DNA of 38,457 nucleotides from Mycoplasmataceae bacterium (GCA_031275175.1 JAISPD010000010.1:1-38457); one strand, 5' to 3'. Shown: positions 10,046 through 20,815, counted from the first letter of the stretch. Notes: generated by a model not told the origin, from the sequence alone. Made by a program: numbers and translations.

Positions 10046-10077
10046 ACGATATACCGATCGTCATGAAAAATTATAAT
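10046..10077 (+). promoter_or_regulatory. Promoter region with short inverted repeat
   Basis: TATAAT at 10072-10077 precedes the repeat-protein start at 10106 by 28 bases. ACGAT and ATCGT (10046-10061) form a five-base inverted repeat around ataccg just upstream, a possible operator. The rest of 9946-10105 holds a weak hairpin (GAG..ATTTTA / TAAAAT..CTC, 9958-9981) and nothing coding. Confidence 0.35.
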
Positions 10078-10105
10078 TGAACACTTGCTAAGAAAGAAAA
10101 TAAAT

Positions 10106-11437
10106 ATGAAAAACAAAAATTCTAATCAACAGCACTCAAAATGAAAACGAAATCATAGAAATAAAGTGATTTTTGGAATTTTATCATGTGGATTAATTAT
10201 GGTAGGAGCAGGTGCTGGAATTGGTATCGGTTATAGTATATGAAGTAAAAATAATACGCCACCAAACCCTACCCCCACTAAAGAATTTCAAATTACGGTC
10301 ATAAAAAATACTGCGAATGGTCTGCTCAAAGAAGCTGGTGACGAAATTATTTTACAGGCATTTCCGATCAATGGTTATGACATTAGCTGGGATGGTCTTA
10401 GTAAAATAGATGGGGTTAAATATGATACTAGTATCGCAACGTTATTATCTATTAAAGCCACAAAAAATTTAGATTACCATGAGGATTTACATATTACTGC
10501 TACTGATGGTATTAATGTTGCTTACCATGTTGTAGATATCTATGATCTTATAGAAAATCCCATACCTTTAACTTCTGAATACTTTGTTTTTGATACAACT
10601 GATAATACCAATGATACACTTATGGGATTTTCTGAACAAGTGAAACAAAACCCTAGTATTTTAAGTGCCTTTAATGTATTAGATTTTTCCAACCGGACAA
10701 ATATCAAATATGTTGGAGGCAGTTGTAAATTTAACCACCAAATTTTTAATGAATTTCAGGTTCAAAAAATTGATCTAAGTAATTTAATTTTTTTACCAAA
10801 TGCCAGTGGCCAATCAGCAAGTACATTGTTCTATGGTTGCAATTTTTCATCATGTATTCAATTAAATTTATTTGGCGTGGATTTTGCAACAATAGGTACA
10901 AACCGAACTGCCTATTATACTTTTTCATACGCCAACTTATCCGGATTAGCTCAATTAGATTTGTCGAACACGATGTTTGCAGCTAATAACATGACCTCAG
11001 GTGATGTTTACACTGCCTATTATACTTTTTCATACGCCAACTTATCTGGATTAGTTCAATTAGATTTGTCAAACACAGTATTTGCAGCTAATAACATGAC
11101 CTCGGGTGATGTTTACACTGCCTATTATACTTTTGATGCCACCAACTTATCTGGATTAGATGAATTAGATTTGTCAAATACAATATTTACAATTAGCGGG
11201 ATGACGACTTCAGAGTCGGTTTTCATTGCTCATTATACTTTTTATGCCATATCATTAAATGATTTATCAAAAATTTACTTACCAAACTACGATAGCTCAT
11301 TACCGATATGGTCTTCAACTTTCAATAATCATACTGTTGATAGTGCTTTCATAATATATGGATATGACTCTAGTTGACCAACGTGGTTTGATTCAAGTTG
11401 GTGAGCAGGAGCCACTTACCAAGACGTGACGCCATAA
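10106..11437 (+). CDS. Membrane-anchored tandem-repeat surface protein
   Basis: A 443-residue protein. The basic N-terminus (KWKRNHRNK) and hydrophobic stretch ILSCGLIMVGAGAGIGIGYSI look like a signal anchor, with no clear lipobox. A short Pro/Thr linker and a domain of about 130 residues follow. Residues about 268-380 contain 35-residue repeats with the core YYTFSYANLSGL.QLDLSNT, resembling leucine-rich-repeat units of mycoplasma surface proteins, though I cannot place them firmly. The C-terminus is Trp-rich. Five UGA-Trp codons are used. It is probably extracellular, in an adhesion or variation role (inferred). Confidence 0.75.
10907..11227 (+). repeat. 105-bp in-frame tandem repeats in a surface-protein gene
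   Basis: Two nearly identical 105-bp units begin at 10907 and 11012. A third, diverged unit starts at 11117 and a degenerate fourth follows near 11228. Each encodes TAYYTF..ANLSGL..LDLSNT.F.....MTSGDVY (35 aa). Units 1 and 2 differ at only a few bases, suggesting recent duplication or recombination. Confidence 0.9.
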
Positions 11438-11519
11438 ATTTTTATTTCATTAATTTTTAAACTAACTTAATTAATAAATTCCTGTGTTTGCTAAAAATTC
11501 TTAATCTTAATGTTCCGCT

Positions 11520-11643
11520 TTATATGTTTATAATTTTTGTTGTTCATAGGAACCATTCATAATTGTTTTTGTCAAAACATAATTACATTTAGGGCCCTTA
11601 TGGACTTTTTATTTAGTGCTGTTCTTGCAATTGGAATTTAGGA
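11520..11643 (-). mobile_element. IS30-type left end, relic copy B
   Basis: Shares the start region (atgaacaacaaaaattataaacat on the minus strand, ATG at 11547), the GTCC/GGAC-like hairpin with T run, and the outer end TTGCAATTGGAATTTAGGA with copies A and C. The transposase ORF stops after 18 codons. The rest of 11438-11690 holds nothing else I recognise. On the plus strand the hairpin and T run (about 11590-11612) may serve as terminator for the repeat-protein gene. Confidence 0.65.
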
Positions 11644-11690
11644 GCCTTACAATATGGAGTAAAAATAAATTAGGTTTTAAGGTCACAATT

Positions 11691-11724
11691 AAAAGAAAGA
11701 GAACCAACCTACAAGGTCAGTTCT
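11691..11724 (-). terminator. Terminator of the minus-strand coiled-coil gene
   Basis: On the minus strand AGAAC pairs with GTTCT, with a second GG/CC contact inside (11700-11724), followed by TCTTTCTTTT. It lies about 27 bases past the stop at 11751. Confidence 0.55.
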
Positions 11725-11750
11725 TTAAGCATTACCCCTTTAAAAGCGAG

Positions 11751-11984
11751 CTATTTTAGATTGTTTCTTTCAAGAATGTCAAAAATAATTTGATCATTCT
11801 TTTCAAGTTTATCTAAACGAGCATCAATGTTATCTAAGCGTTTACCTTGTTGAAGAATTGCTTCACCAAAAGGTTTAAACCACTCAGGAACCTTTGGTCC
11901 TCTTGTTGGCTGAATTTCAACAACAATCTCATCGCCAGCACGCTTTGGATCTTTATTGTATTTAGTAATTTTTACTTGCTTCAT
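11751..11984 (-). CDS. Small basic/coiled-coil protein, copy 1
   Basis: A 77-residue protein of unknown function. N-terminal KQVKITKYNKDPKRAGDEIVVEI aligns with the start of the protein at 22287-22592 (GD..V.V pattern). The C-terminal half is a heptad coiled coil, RLDNIDARLDKLEKNDQII, ending NNLK like its relatives. An ATG at 11990 is also in frame, but TATAAT (minus strand, 11993-11998) lies only two bases before it; the Met at 11984 fits both the promoter spacing for a leaderless mRNA and the alignment. It lies just after an ssb pseudogene. Confidence 0.7.
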   Translation of the reverse strand: MKQVKITKYNKDPKRAGDEIVVEIQPTRGPKVPEWFKPFGEAILQQGKRLDNIDARLDKLEKNDQIIFDILERNNLK

Positions 11985-12005
11985 GCTCATAAATTATACC
12001 CCACA

Positions 12006-12178
12006 CTAGAACACCCGCACTCTTTCTCCAATTAAGCGAAGCTTATTTTGAGCAGAATCCATACGCCCCTTAATACCGATATTTGACCATTATTCTTTTG
12101 CTTCATTTCTGTTGCAAATTTTTCAATATAGTATTTTGTATTACTTAGATGCAGTCTTTTACTAATCGATCAACCACC
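12006..12178 (-). pseudogene. ssb-like gene remnant with frameshift
   Basis: The minus-strand sequence EKFATEMK...NGQ, then SAQNKLRLIGERVRVF, nearly repeats the C-terminal half of the intact SSB-like protein at 22612-22881. A one-base deletion between the GQ and the KG segments breaks the frame (CAAATATCGG here, CAAATCATCGG there). The N-terminal half is unrecognisable except for a GGTG.TTGAT trace near the small gene upstream. Gene order matches the intact locus: ssb first, coiled-coil second. Confidence 0.75.
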
Positions 12179-12388
12179 TTATGATACTAATAAGTTATTC
12201 TCTTTCGCAAACTTTTGTAGCTTGTTCATGTTTGATTGTTTAATGCATGCATTTAGTGGAATGGTTAAATCTTTAATTGACTTGATAATATTAAGTTTTT
12301 TAAATTGTATTGGTGAAGATGGTTGTTTATTTATTACGATTTTTGATTTGTCGCCACGATTGTTTACAAATTTTATGTGTCTAGGCAT
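12179..12388 (-). CDS. Small basic protein of unknown function
   Basis: A 69-residue Lys/Asn-rich protein beginning MPRHIKFVNNRGDKSK and ending KFAKENNLLVS. I do not recognise a family. A strong SD (GGAGG, seven bases before ATG 12388) makes translation credible, and the SD sits inside a long hairpin (12395-12426). It heads a minus-strand cluster with an ssb pseudogene and a coiled-coil gene, so it may be plasmid- or ICE-derived. The N-terminal basic stretch could bind nucleic acid (inference). Confidence 0.55.
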   Translation of the reverse strand: MPRHIKFVNNRGDKSKIVINKQPSSPIQFKKLNIIKSIKDLTIPLNACIKQSNMNKLQKFAKENNLLVS

Positions 12389-12394
12389 AAACCC

Positions 12395-12426
12395 GCCTCC
12401 AAATGTGAATAATCACATTTGGGGGC
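12395..12426 (-). promoter_or_regulatory. Hairpin that sequesters a ribosome-binding site
   Basis: CCAAATGTGA and TCACATTTGG (12399-12408, 12413-12422) form a perfect 10-bp stem with a 4-base loop, extended by GCC/GGC across one mismatch. In the minus-strand mRNA the SD GGAGG (12396-12400) lies in the 3' arm. The same DNA palindrome could be a protein operator. Confidence 0.6.
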
Positions 12427-12473
12427 AGTTTAGATACTACATTTTTTTAACTTAGAAGATAAAAAACGTTTAA

Positions 12474-12514
12474 TATAATTGAACTTGAAAAATATTAGTC
12501 ATACTAGCTAATAT
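12474..12514 (+). promoter_or_regulatory. Promoter and inverted repeat before rubredoxin
   Basis: TATAAT at 12474-12479 is followed at about +7 by ATATTAG (12492-12498) and CTAATAT (12508-12514), a seven-base inverted repeat with a nine-base spacer. It could be a repressor site or a leader hairpin controlling the rubredoxin/flavodiiron genes. Confidence 0.45.
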
Positions 12515-12531
12515 ATTTTAAGGAGAATGAC

Positions 12532-12666
12532 ATGACCAAGTATAAATGTGTTTTATGTGGATATACATATGATGAAGAAAAAGAAAAACAAACATTTGAT
12601 AGTTTACCCGCCGATTGAATCTGTCCAATTTGTGGTGCAGACAAAAGTCAATTTAATAAAAGTTAA
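12532..12666 (+). CDS. Rubredoxin
   Basis: A 44-residue iron-only electron carrier. The two knuckles are CVLCGYTYD and CPICGADKSQF, and LPADWICP precedes the second with a UGA-encoded Trp. The segment between the knuckles is shorter than in standard 52-54 residue rubredoxins. AAGGAG lies seven bases before ATG. It is followed two bases later by a flavodiiron protein, its usual redox partner, so it probably passes electrons to that enzyme for oxygen (or NO) reduction. Confidence 0.92.
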
Positions 12667-12668
12667 AT

Positions 12669-13868
12669 ATGTTTCATATTACTAAAAACATCTATTCGGT
12701 AGGTGTTCTCAACCCCAACATGCGTATTTTTGATATCATCATGCGCACAGAATATGGGACTTCTTACAATTCATTTTTAGTTAAAGGTGACAAAATAGCA
12801 TTAATAGATGGATGTCATGAGCATTTTACAAATTTGTATTTGAAAAATATTGAAGAAGTGGTACCTTTAAATAAAATTGACTATTTAATTGTTAATCATT
12901 GTGAACCGGACCATACAGGTGCTTTGCAAATATTATTAACAAAAGCCCCCAATATACAAATTTATTGTTCGCCATCTAGTAGTATCTTTTTAAAAGAGAT
13001 TACAAAATTACCATTAAATATTCATATTGTAAGAGACGGTGATACATTATCTTTGGGGAATAAACAATTGCAATTTATTAATGCTCCCTTTCTGCATTGG
13101 CCAGATTCTATGTTCACATATGTAAAGGAAGATAAAGTGGTGTTCACCTGTGATTTTTTAGGTGCACACTATTGTGAGCCGTCAATGATGGATAATTCTA
13201 TTACATACTCTGATGCATACAAAATTGCGATGAAGTTTTATTATGATGTAATTTTTAGTCCTTTTAAAGAACATGTAAACAACGGTCTAGATAAATTGAG
13301 TAAACTTGACTGTCAATATATTTGCACAAGTCACGGACCCATATTAACACCAAACCATTTGTATAAATATGTATTTGATAAGTATCGTGAATGGAGCAAA
13401 CCTGCAGTAAAAAAAGTCACTATTCCCATTTTTTTTGCATCAGCTTATGGGTATACTAAAAAACTAGCTGAGATTATTCAAAAAGGTATTCAATCTGTTA
13501 ATTCTGAAATTGAAACTAATATTTATGATGTAAATAATTATGATGCTAGTCTATTGAATTCATTAATGAATTCAGCGACAGCTTTTTGTATTGGGAGCCC
13601 CACAATTAATAAAAATGCTGTACCGCCAATTACTCATTTACTCAATGATATTGATGCCATTAATACTCAAGGAAAATTAGTTTTGGTGTTTGGTTCTTAC
13701 GGATGAAGTGGAGAGGCACAAAATATTCTCACTAGCATGGTAACCCACCTAAGAATGACACCTTTTGAAAAAAATATTCATATTCGTTTTTTACCATCAA
13801 TCGAACAAATGGAAGAAACTCAAAAAATTGCTAAAGATTTTGCTTTAAAAGTGTTAAACTTTAAATAG
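12669..13868 (+). CDS. Flavodiiron protein (A-type flavoprotein, O2/NO reductase)
   Basis: A 399-residue cytoplasmic enzyme with an N-terminal metallo-beta-lactamase-like diiron domain and a C-terminal flavodoxin domain. All diiron ligands are visible: H77-C-E79-P-D81-H82, H143 (LHWPD), D162 (TCDFLG) and H222 (SHGPI). The flavodoxin part starts near residue 255 with [15 protein letters not shown] and continues to [13 protein letters not shown] and VFGSYGWSGEA, with UGA as Trp in the last. The family reduces O2 to water and/or NO to N2O. It follows rubredoxin directly and lies one base before ychF. Confidence 0.93.
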
Positions 13869-13869
13869 T

Positions 13870-14973
13870 ATGGGATTAACGGCTGGAATCGTTGGTTTAC
13901 CCAATGTGGGTAAATCAACATTATTTAACACAATTACTAATTCATCTGTTTTAGTAGCCAATTATCCATTTGCTACCATTGAACCCAATGTTGGAGTAGT
14001 TAAGGTACCAGATCAACGATTAAATGATTTAGCTGATTTAATTCACCCTGATAAAGCTACGCCCGCTATTTGTACTTTTGTTGATATTGCTGGTTTAGTA
14101 AAAGGTGCTAGTCAAGGTGAGGGACTAGGTAATAAATTTTTAGCTAGTATTCGTGAGGTGGATGCCATTTGTCATGTAGTGAGGTGTTTTGATAAAAAAG
14201 ATATTACTCATGTTTATGAAACAGTGGATCCCATTCGTGATGTAGAAACCATTAACTATGAGCTAATTTTTGCTGATTGAGAAACCATTGAAAAAAGATT
14301 TTCACGCATAGTAGCTAAAGCTAAAAGTGGCGATAAGCAAGCGGCTGTAGAAGAAAAAGTTTGTCGCCAAATTATGCAAGCATTAAAAAACAATCAATTT
14401 GCCAAAACGGTTACGATGAATCAAGAAGAAGTACAGATTGTTAAAAATTATCATTTATTAACAATGAAACCTATTTTGTATGTGGCGAACATAAATGAAG
14501 CAGATGTCAATAATATTAAACAAAATGCACATTATCAAAAATTAGCTAGTTTTGTTAATCAAAATGGACACGATCAAATAGTTGCCATTTCCGCTAACAT
14601 CGAATATGAAATTTCTAAATTATCAGATGCAGATAAACAGATGTTTATGCAAGATTTGGGGATTAATGAATCGGGTTTAGATAAATTAATTAAAACTACT
14701 TATAATTTACTTAATTTGCGAACATATTTCACTTTTGGTAAATCTGAAGTTAAAGCATGAACTTTTACTAACGGGATGACTGCACCACAATGTGCTGGCA
14801 TTATCCATAGTGATTTTGAGAAAGGATTTATTAAAGTAGAAGTGATTAAATGCTTGGATTTATTACATTTTAAAACAGAAAGTATCGCCAAGGAAAATGG
14901 TAAGTTGAGGATTGAGGGGAGAGAATATTTGGTGCAAGACGGTGATGTTTGTCATTTTCGCTTCAATGTATAG
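13870..14973 (+). CDS. ychF: Ribosome-binding ATPase YchF
   Basis: A 367-residue Obg-like P-loop protein. P-loop GLPNVGKST (8-16), switch region [12 protein letters not shown], and [20 protein letters not shown] are canonical. The NKxD GTP-specificity motif is replaced by NINE, as in YchF/OLA1, which prefer ATP. The C-terminal TGS-like domain carries conserved AWTF...[20 protein letters not shown]. It binds ribosomes and responds to stress in other bacteria. The start lies one base after the flavodiiron stop and shares its transcription unit. Confidence 0.95.
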
Positions 14974-14979
14974 GCAATT

Positions 14980-15417
14980 ATGAAAAGCACAGAGAATATA
15001 ACTATTGCTGAAATTCAACAAAAACTAGAAGTAATTGAGATCCAATTAAAATTACTATTTGAATCATATAAAAATTTTATTGGTCGTTATCTCACTTGAT
15101 GCGATGACGATCCGCAACACAAAGACAATGAAATTAAAAATAAATTACGTATCGAATTTCAAGACATTCTTCAATCAATGGATACATATTCAGTGGAAAT
15201 GGCTAAATATATCCGCAGTACAAATGTATTATTAAAAAAAGTCAAACAAACAAATTCAGTATCTTTAATGAGATCCGTTGAACGTAATTTATTGCAAATT
15301 GATGAAACCTTAATCCGTATCAATACATACATATTTTTAATAGATGAATCACGGTCTATTTTTATGAAAATTTTTGCCAACGTTAAAACAGATGCAAAAA
15401 AGCGAATTTTAAATTAG
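14980..15417 (+). CDS. Hypothetical helical protein
   Basis: A 145-residue protein, rich in Lys, Glu, Ile and Leu and predicted mostly alpha-helical with amphipathic stretches (TIAEIQQKLEVIEIQLKLL; SVERNLLQIDETLIRIN). One UGA-Trp (RYLTWCDDD). No signal peptide, membrane segment or known motif is seen. ATG 14980 follows the ychF stop by six bases and purA begins 23 bases downstream, so it belongs to this operon-like run. Function unknown. Confidence 0.75.
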
Positions 15418-15440
15418 TGCGGTAGTTCAAGGAACAGATA

Positions 15441-16718
15441 ATGAAAAATAAACAATGTATGTTAATTATTGGATCACAATATGGCGACGAGGGTAAAGGT
15501 AAATTTACTGACATCTTAGCGGATGAATATGATTACATTGTACGATTTCAGGGTGGCGATAATGCAGGTCATTCCATTGTTATTAATGGGACAAAATATA
15601 AATTACGTTTAATTCCGTCTGGTATTTTTAAAAAAAATAAAAAAGTAGTAATTGGTCATGGGGTGGTTGTCAACCCTAAAACATTAATTCATGAGATTGA
15701 ATATTTACAACAAAATGGGTATAGTGTGAAAAATTGTCTATTTGTATCCAATCGTGCACATATCATTTTGGATTATCATATTGCCACAGACAAATATTAT
15801 GAAGATTTAAAGGGTGATCAAAAAGTTGGTACAACTTTATGTGGTATTGGACCTTGCTATGCAGATAAGATTCAAAGAGTTGGGATACGTACCTCTGATT
15901 TACTAGACAAACAAGAATTACGTAACAAGATTACTTTAGCTTTACAAATTAAAAAAGACATACTAGCGCATATTGGGTTTAGTTTAAATGATGTCAAACG
16001 ACTAGTAGATGAGTATTATTTGTTAGGCCAAAAAATTAAACCATACATTAGTAATACGATAGATTTATTAAACGATGCCTACATTCGCAATAAAAAAATT
16101 TTATTTGAAGGTGCTCAAGGAACATTTTTAGATATTGATATGGGCACTTACCCTTATGTGACTTCTTCATCTGTAGTGGCTGGGGTATCTAGTGGTAGTG
16201 GGATTAGTATTACTAAAATTCAATCAGTTTTAAGTATAGTAAAAGCATATACATCAAGGGTGGGCGCGGGTCCATTTCCTGCGGAAATTTATGGTGATAC
16301 CGCACAATATGTGAGAGAACGTGGTAGCGAATATGGTACTGTGACTAAAAGACCACGACGGATTGGTTGATTGGATTTAGTTATGTTAAGGTATGCGATT
16401 AATATTGTTGGTGCAACTGAGATTGCACTTACATTATTAGATGTATTGAGTGGGTTAAAGAAAATTAAAGTTTGTGTGGCATATAAATATTTAGGTAAAG
16501 TTATCCACGAAATTTTACCAGATAACAAAGCATATGCCCAATGTAAACCAGTGTATCGAACATTTAAAGGCTGAAAAGAAGATATTAGTAAGGTTAAAAC
16601 ATTTGATAAGTTACCCAAGAACGCTCAAATTTATATTAATTATTTAACTGAAACACTAAACGTACCGATTACTTATATTTCTGTGGGCAACGACCGCATG
16701 TCAACAATTAGGAAATAA
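15441..16718 (+). CDS. purA: Adenylosuccinate synthetase
   Basis: A 425-residue enzyme joining IMP and aspartate with GTP to form adenylosuccinate, the first committed step to AMP. P-loop GSQYGDEGKGK (about 12-22) and GGDNAGHSI (about 38-46) are standard; GTTLCGIGPCYADK, EGAQGTFLDIDMGTYPYVTSS, RVGAGPFP and a GTVTKRPRRIGW block (UGA-Trp) follow. The C-terminal GNDRMSTI fits the guanine-binding end. No other purine genes are adjacent, consistent with purine salvage. Confidence 0.96.
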
Positions 16719-16722
16719 AGAT

Positions 16723-17334
16723 ATGTCCAAAACTAATGCTTTTACTACCCCCAAAGGATGAATTGAAGTTATTTGTGGTCCAATGTTTTCGGGGAAATCA
16801 GAAGAACTTTTACGACGACTAAATCGATTAAAATACGCAGATGTGGATTTTTTAATATTTAAACCAAAAACAGATACACGCAATAATAAAACAATTAAAT
16901 CTCGCGATGGAAGAGAAAAAAGCGCTATTACTTTAAAAACGTCAGGAGAAATAATTAAATATTTACATGTGCATAAATTTAATAACTCTTTAGTCATAGG
17001 TATTGATGAAGCACAATTTTTTGATAAGAAACTTGGGGCAATATGTGAACTATTAGCTAGTCAAGGGCACATTGTTTATGTTGCGGGCCTAGATTTAGAT
17101 TTTCGTGGTGAACCATTTGAATCAATGTTGTCAGTTTTAGCATATGCTGAAAAAATTACTAAGTTAACAGCCATATGTACAGAGTGCGGTGCACCAGCCA
17201 CACGCACACAAAGACTTATTAACGGAGAACCGGCCAGTTATTCTTCTTCACTCATTAATATTGGTGATACAGAAAAATATACAGCTCGTTGTCGCCATCA
17301 TCACTTCGTGAAAGACAAACCGCCAACAAAATAA
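16723..17334 (+). CDS. tdk: Thymidine kinase
   Basis: A 203-residue type II thymidine kinase for pyrimidine salvage. P-loop GPMFSGKSEELLRRLNR (about 19-35), DEAQFF, the lasso GLDLDFRGEPF, and zinc-site residues CTECGA with a later Cys (TARCRHHHF) are present. The N-terminal extension contains one UGA-Trp (PKGWIEV). It starts four bases after purA, so the pair forms a nucleotide-salvage unit. Confidence 0.94.
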
Positions 17335-17362
17335 GTTTTATTCCATATAATATTGTTAATTT

Positions 17363-19234
17363 ATGCTTCTCAAAACAATAAAAAGTTTTACATGCACTAT
17401 TTTTTCTATTGGTTTATCATTTGGTCTTGTTTCAACCTTAACATCTTGTAGTGTTATAGTACCAACATTTAATACTACTAATGTGGAACAAGATTGAGTA
17501 GCAGGACAAAGAGTAGATTTAACGGCTATTTGATCGGGTTATTATTTTGATGATATTCCGAATCCCAGTGAATACCATAATATTAAGATTCCTGAAGAAC
17601 ATAAAAATGATATTGAATTAGTTTCTAGCAATCTTTATAAAGATAATATCAACCATACTGAGTTTGCCAATGTAACATTCCGAATTCTTCAGCCACCTCC
17701 ACAACATGATGCCAAACCTTTTAATGTTGTTGTTACATGAACTATTAAACATACCAATTTTAAAAAAGATTCAATTTTAACAATTAGTCCACCCGATGAT
17801 AATGTTATTAAAATAAACCAAGATTTTTTGTATGTATCACAACCCGATACAGATTATGATTTAAATGAAAGTGAACTTAGTGCACTACCAGATAATTCCA
17901 TTCAATGTATTGATGGTGTGTACAACACAAATTACCCAGACTTTTTTAGAGATGAATTGAAATCACGTTCTGCCATTGAAACACACCTAGTGAATGATAT
18001 TTGTTGGTATCAATACTTGATGTGGAATGCGCTAAATTGTTTATACATCAACCCCTCTTTGCCTAATATATATGTCAATTTGAATAAATCATCATGGAAA
18101 TTCCACATAGATTTAGAATACAATTATGCTGAGCAAATTTTTACATATCTTAAAGTTCATTTAGAGGCAACAGCGACGATGCACATTTCTATTTTGCCGA
18201 CTACGACTGGTAAAATAGATTTGGATTATACTTGGGGTAACCCCGTCCAATCCGCAAGCGGCGAGTTAACTACTGGTCCCAAACTCTTGGGAGGTTACAC
18301 TGTAAGCAACGTAGCTGGGCGTGAACATTTTCCACAAGGATACAATGAAGATGGTACGAGTTCCTTTAATCCTTACACACAAAATTTTATTTCATTAGTT
18401 CCTTCAGAATTGGGTTCTTACCAAACTTTTAATTTGAACGTTAATTCTTCAATCATGAACATGACATCCCACCCTCGCTTATATTTCATGAGTCAACCGC
18501 GGTTTTTCGGATTAGAATATGCTACAGGTGAAGAACATTTAGGTTTCTCAACCAACGCTAGTTCATATGGTTATGATAGTTTTTCAAATTGACAATTTGC
18601 ACCACCTAGTTACACTTTATCAGGTATGAGTTTTAACTATACAACCAATCAATACATACATATACCTAACTATACGCCAAAACAAATTAAACAGTGTTAT
18701 GTAAACATTAACTGTAGCACAAAAAACCAACCCTTTTTTAACTATATAAGCCCAGGAGACAAGACAACATGAGCTAATAATTTTATACATCCAGCACTAG
18801 ATAAAGATATGGGAAGTAAACCAGACCCTGATTTTATCAAAAAAAGATATAACGAATATGAATTGAGTTATCAATCGTTAGGTACATATGAGAATGCCCA
18901 CTGAAAGAATCTGAAAGTAAAAGCCAAAAAAGAAGATACTAGTATCCTATTAGATGGTGTCAAATACTTTCAAATAATTCAGCAACAGTCTGGTAACGTT
19001 AATTATTCGGACCCGACCGGGGATAGAAAACCAGCAAATATTTTAGGTGGTACAAGTGATAATAAAAATCTGATTTCGGTAGTTAATGACAAATTTACTT
19101 TATTTTCTGCGGGATTAAATTATCTATTTTATACTGATAATATGTATTCCGATGAGCAAGCAGACAACGTTTTCTACTATACTCAAGACAGTTTAAATTG
19201 ATTGAATAATAATTTTCAGAATAACCCAACTTAA
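17363..19234 (+). CDS. Large lipoprotein of unknown function
   Basis: A 623-residue lipoprotein with a type II signal peptide: MLLKTIKSFTCTIFSIGLSF and lipobox STLTSC (Cys near residue 34). The mature part is rich in Asn, Tyr, Thr and Asp with no recognised domain; short, evenly spaced hydrophobic stretches suggest a beta-rich extracellular fold. Seven UGA-Trp codons are used. TATAAT at about 17346 lies 11 bases before ATG, so the leader is very short. An ABC exporter gene follows 21 bases downstream; whether they are linked functionally is unknown. Confidence 0.8.
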
Positions 19235-19255
19235 TTAGCGGTTCAAAGACAAGTT

Positions 19256-20038
19256 ATGAATAATCAAGATAATCAACTAATTCTCATTAATAAATATAAA
19301 TTCGCCTTGAATTTTAAAATCGTATTTATTTATTCTGTTAAGAAATTATTAAAGTCACCATTACCTTACATTGCAATGATAATTTCTATTTTTATTGATT
19401 TATTTATATATGTGTTTTTGCCATATGTGACAAAACTGGGGGATATAAGTCGTTATTATGCGAGCGAAGAGTGAGTTATATTAACAATGCAATCCACTTT
19501 TACTATTTTTGCGCTTATAGGGGCATTAATTGGAGAAATGAATGCCATACCTAATGAGAAGGTTTATTTTTTATCTAAATCTATTAAACGTCATGTTTTT
19601 TTATGGGCTAAATGTATTTCTAGTTTTATAGTAGCGATTATTGTATCGATACCCACTTTATTAATTTTGGTTGGGATTGTTCTTTTTGAATGATTCGGAC
19701 ACGGATTGAATATTTTCGATGTTAGTCGTGGCGAAAATCCATATGCAATTTTTGGAAGTTTTCTGATGATTTTACTTTTTGGTTCATTTATTTCAACCAT
19801 TTGACATTATCAAACTAGAGGGGGGATTTCCATCATTATTTGTTTTAGCTTAGTACTCATTTATGTCATTATATTTCCAATGCTAACCCAGTTATCTAAT
19901 CCTAGTTGAGCGGCGGATTTTACTGATTTTTTACGTTTCTTGTGGCTATTATTGCCATTACCGATTTATTTTTTGTTGTTGGTAAGCATTGGATTACCCG
20001 GCATTTTCATTTTTATGAAGAGTGAAGTGGAATCTTAG
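19256..20038 (+). CDS. ABC transporter permease
   Basis: A 260-residue integral membrane protein with about six hydrophobic segments (starting YIAMIISIFIDLFIYVFLPYV, FTIFALIGALIG, FIVAIIVSIPTLLILVGIVLF, AIFGSFLMILLFGSFIST, ISIIICFSLVLIYVIIF, LWLLLPLPIYFLLLVSIGL). It resembles ABC-2 type permeases only in general layout. The ATPase gene begins 18 bases later, indicating a two-gene exporter. UGA-Trp occurs at four positions. The substrate is unknown; drug, peptide or lipid export are all possible. Confidence 0.8.
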
Positions 20039-20056
20039 ATTTAAGAAATAATATTT

Positions 20057-20815
20057 ATGAATACAGTGAACCCAACAAAATCTAAATACGCACTAGAAGT
20101 GTTAAATTTAAATGCCTATGCTACGAATATTTTTGGTAAACCAAAAAATCGTCTACTTTATGATGTAACTTTTAAAGTTCCTAGGGGTAGTATTTGCACT
20201 TTCGTTGGTCATAACGGTGCTGGAAAAACTACCACCGTGAAATCTTGCCTAGGATTAAGGGTTATTGAATCGGGCAAAATTTTAATTAACGGAGTAGATG
20301 CTAAGAATGTCACTACTCGTCAAAAAGTTGGTTATATTCCAGAAAAAGGAAATATTGAAAATATTACTGCACGTAATTTTCTAAGAGAAATTGGTGCGTT
20401 TTATGGATTAAATGAACAACAAACCGATCAAAAGGTAATATCTTTTTTAAAATTTTTTCAATTACAGGAAAATCGTTTAGATATCAAAATGAATAAGTTA
20501 TCATCAGGACAAAATAAAATAATAACAATTATTCAAGCATTTTTAGGTGATCCATATTTGATTATTGCTGATGAACCCACTGATAATTTAGATCCAGAAA
20601 CTCGCGATATATTTTGAGATTTTGTACACAAATATCACACTGAGCATCCTTATGCTACTTTCTTTTTAATTACTCATAATTTAGATGAAGTCGAAAAATA
20701 TACAGATCATTTAATTTTTTTAGATCATGGGAAAATAAAAAAAATAATGGCTTATAAAAAAACCACAGGCTTGCGCGAACAATATCGTAAATTACGTAAA
20801 CAATGGAGTAGTTAA
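20057..20815 (+). CDS. ABC transporter ATP-binding protein
   Basis: A 252-residue ATPase. Walker A GHNGAGKTTT (about 52-61), Q-loop region YIPEKGNIEN (Gln replaced by Glu), signature LSSGQ (about 157-161), Walker B LIIADEPTDNLDPETRD and the switch His (FLITHNLDEVEKY) are visible. The signature is followed by NKIITIIQAFLGDP as in ABC-2 exporter ATPases. One UGA-Trp occurs. It works with the permease immediately upstream. Confidence 0.92.

Noticed and set aside
16289-16618. Minus-strand ORF inside purA (109 codons)
   Set aside because: It is the antisense shadow of a conserved, fully open purA; no SD or recognisable protein.
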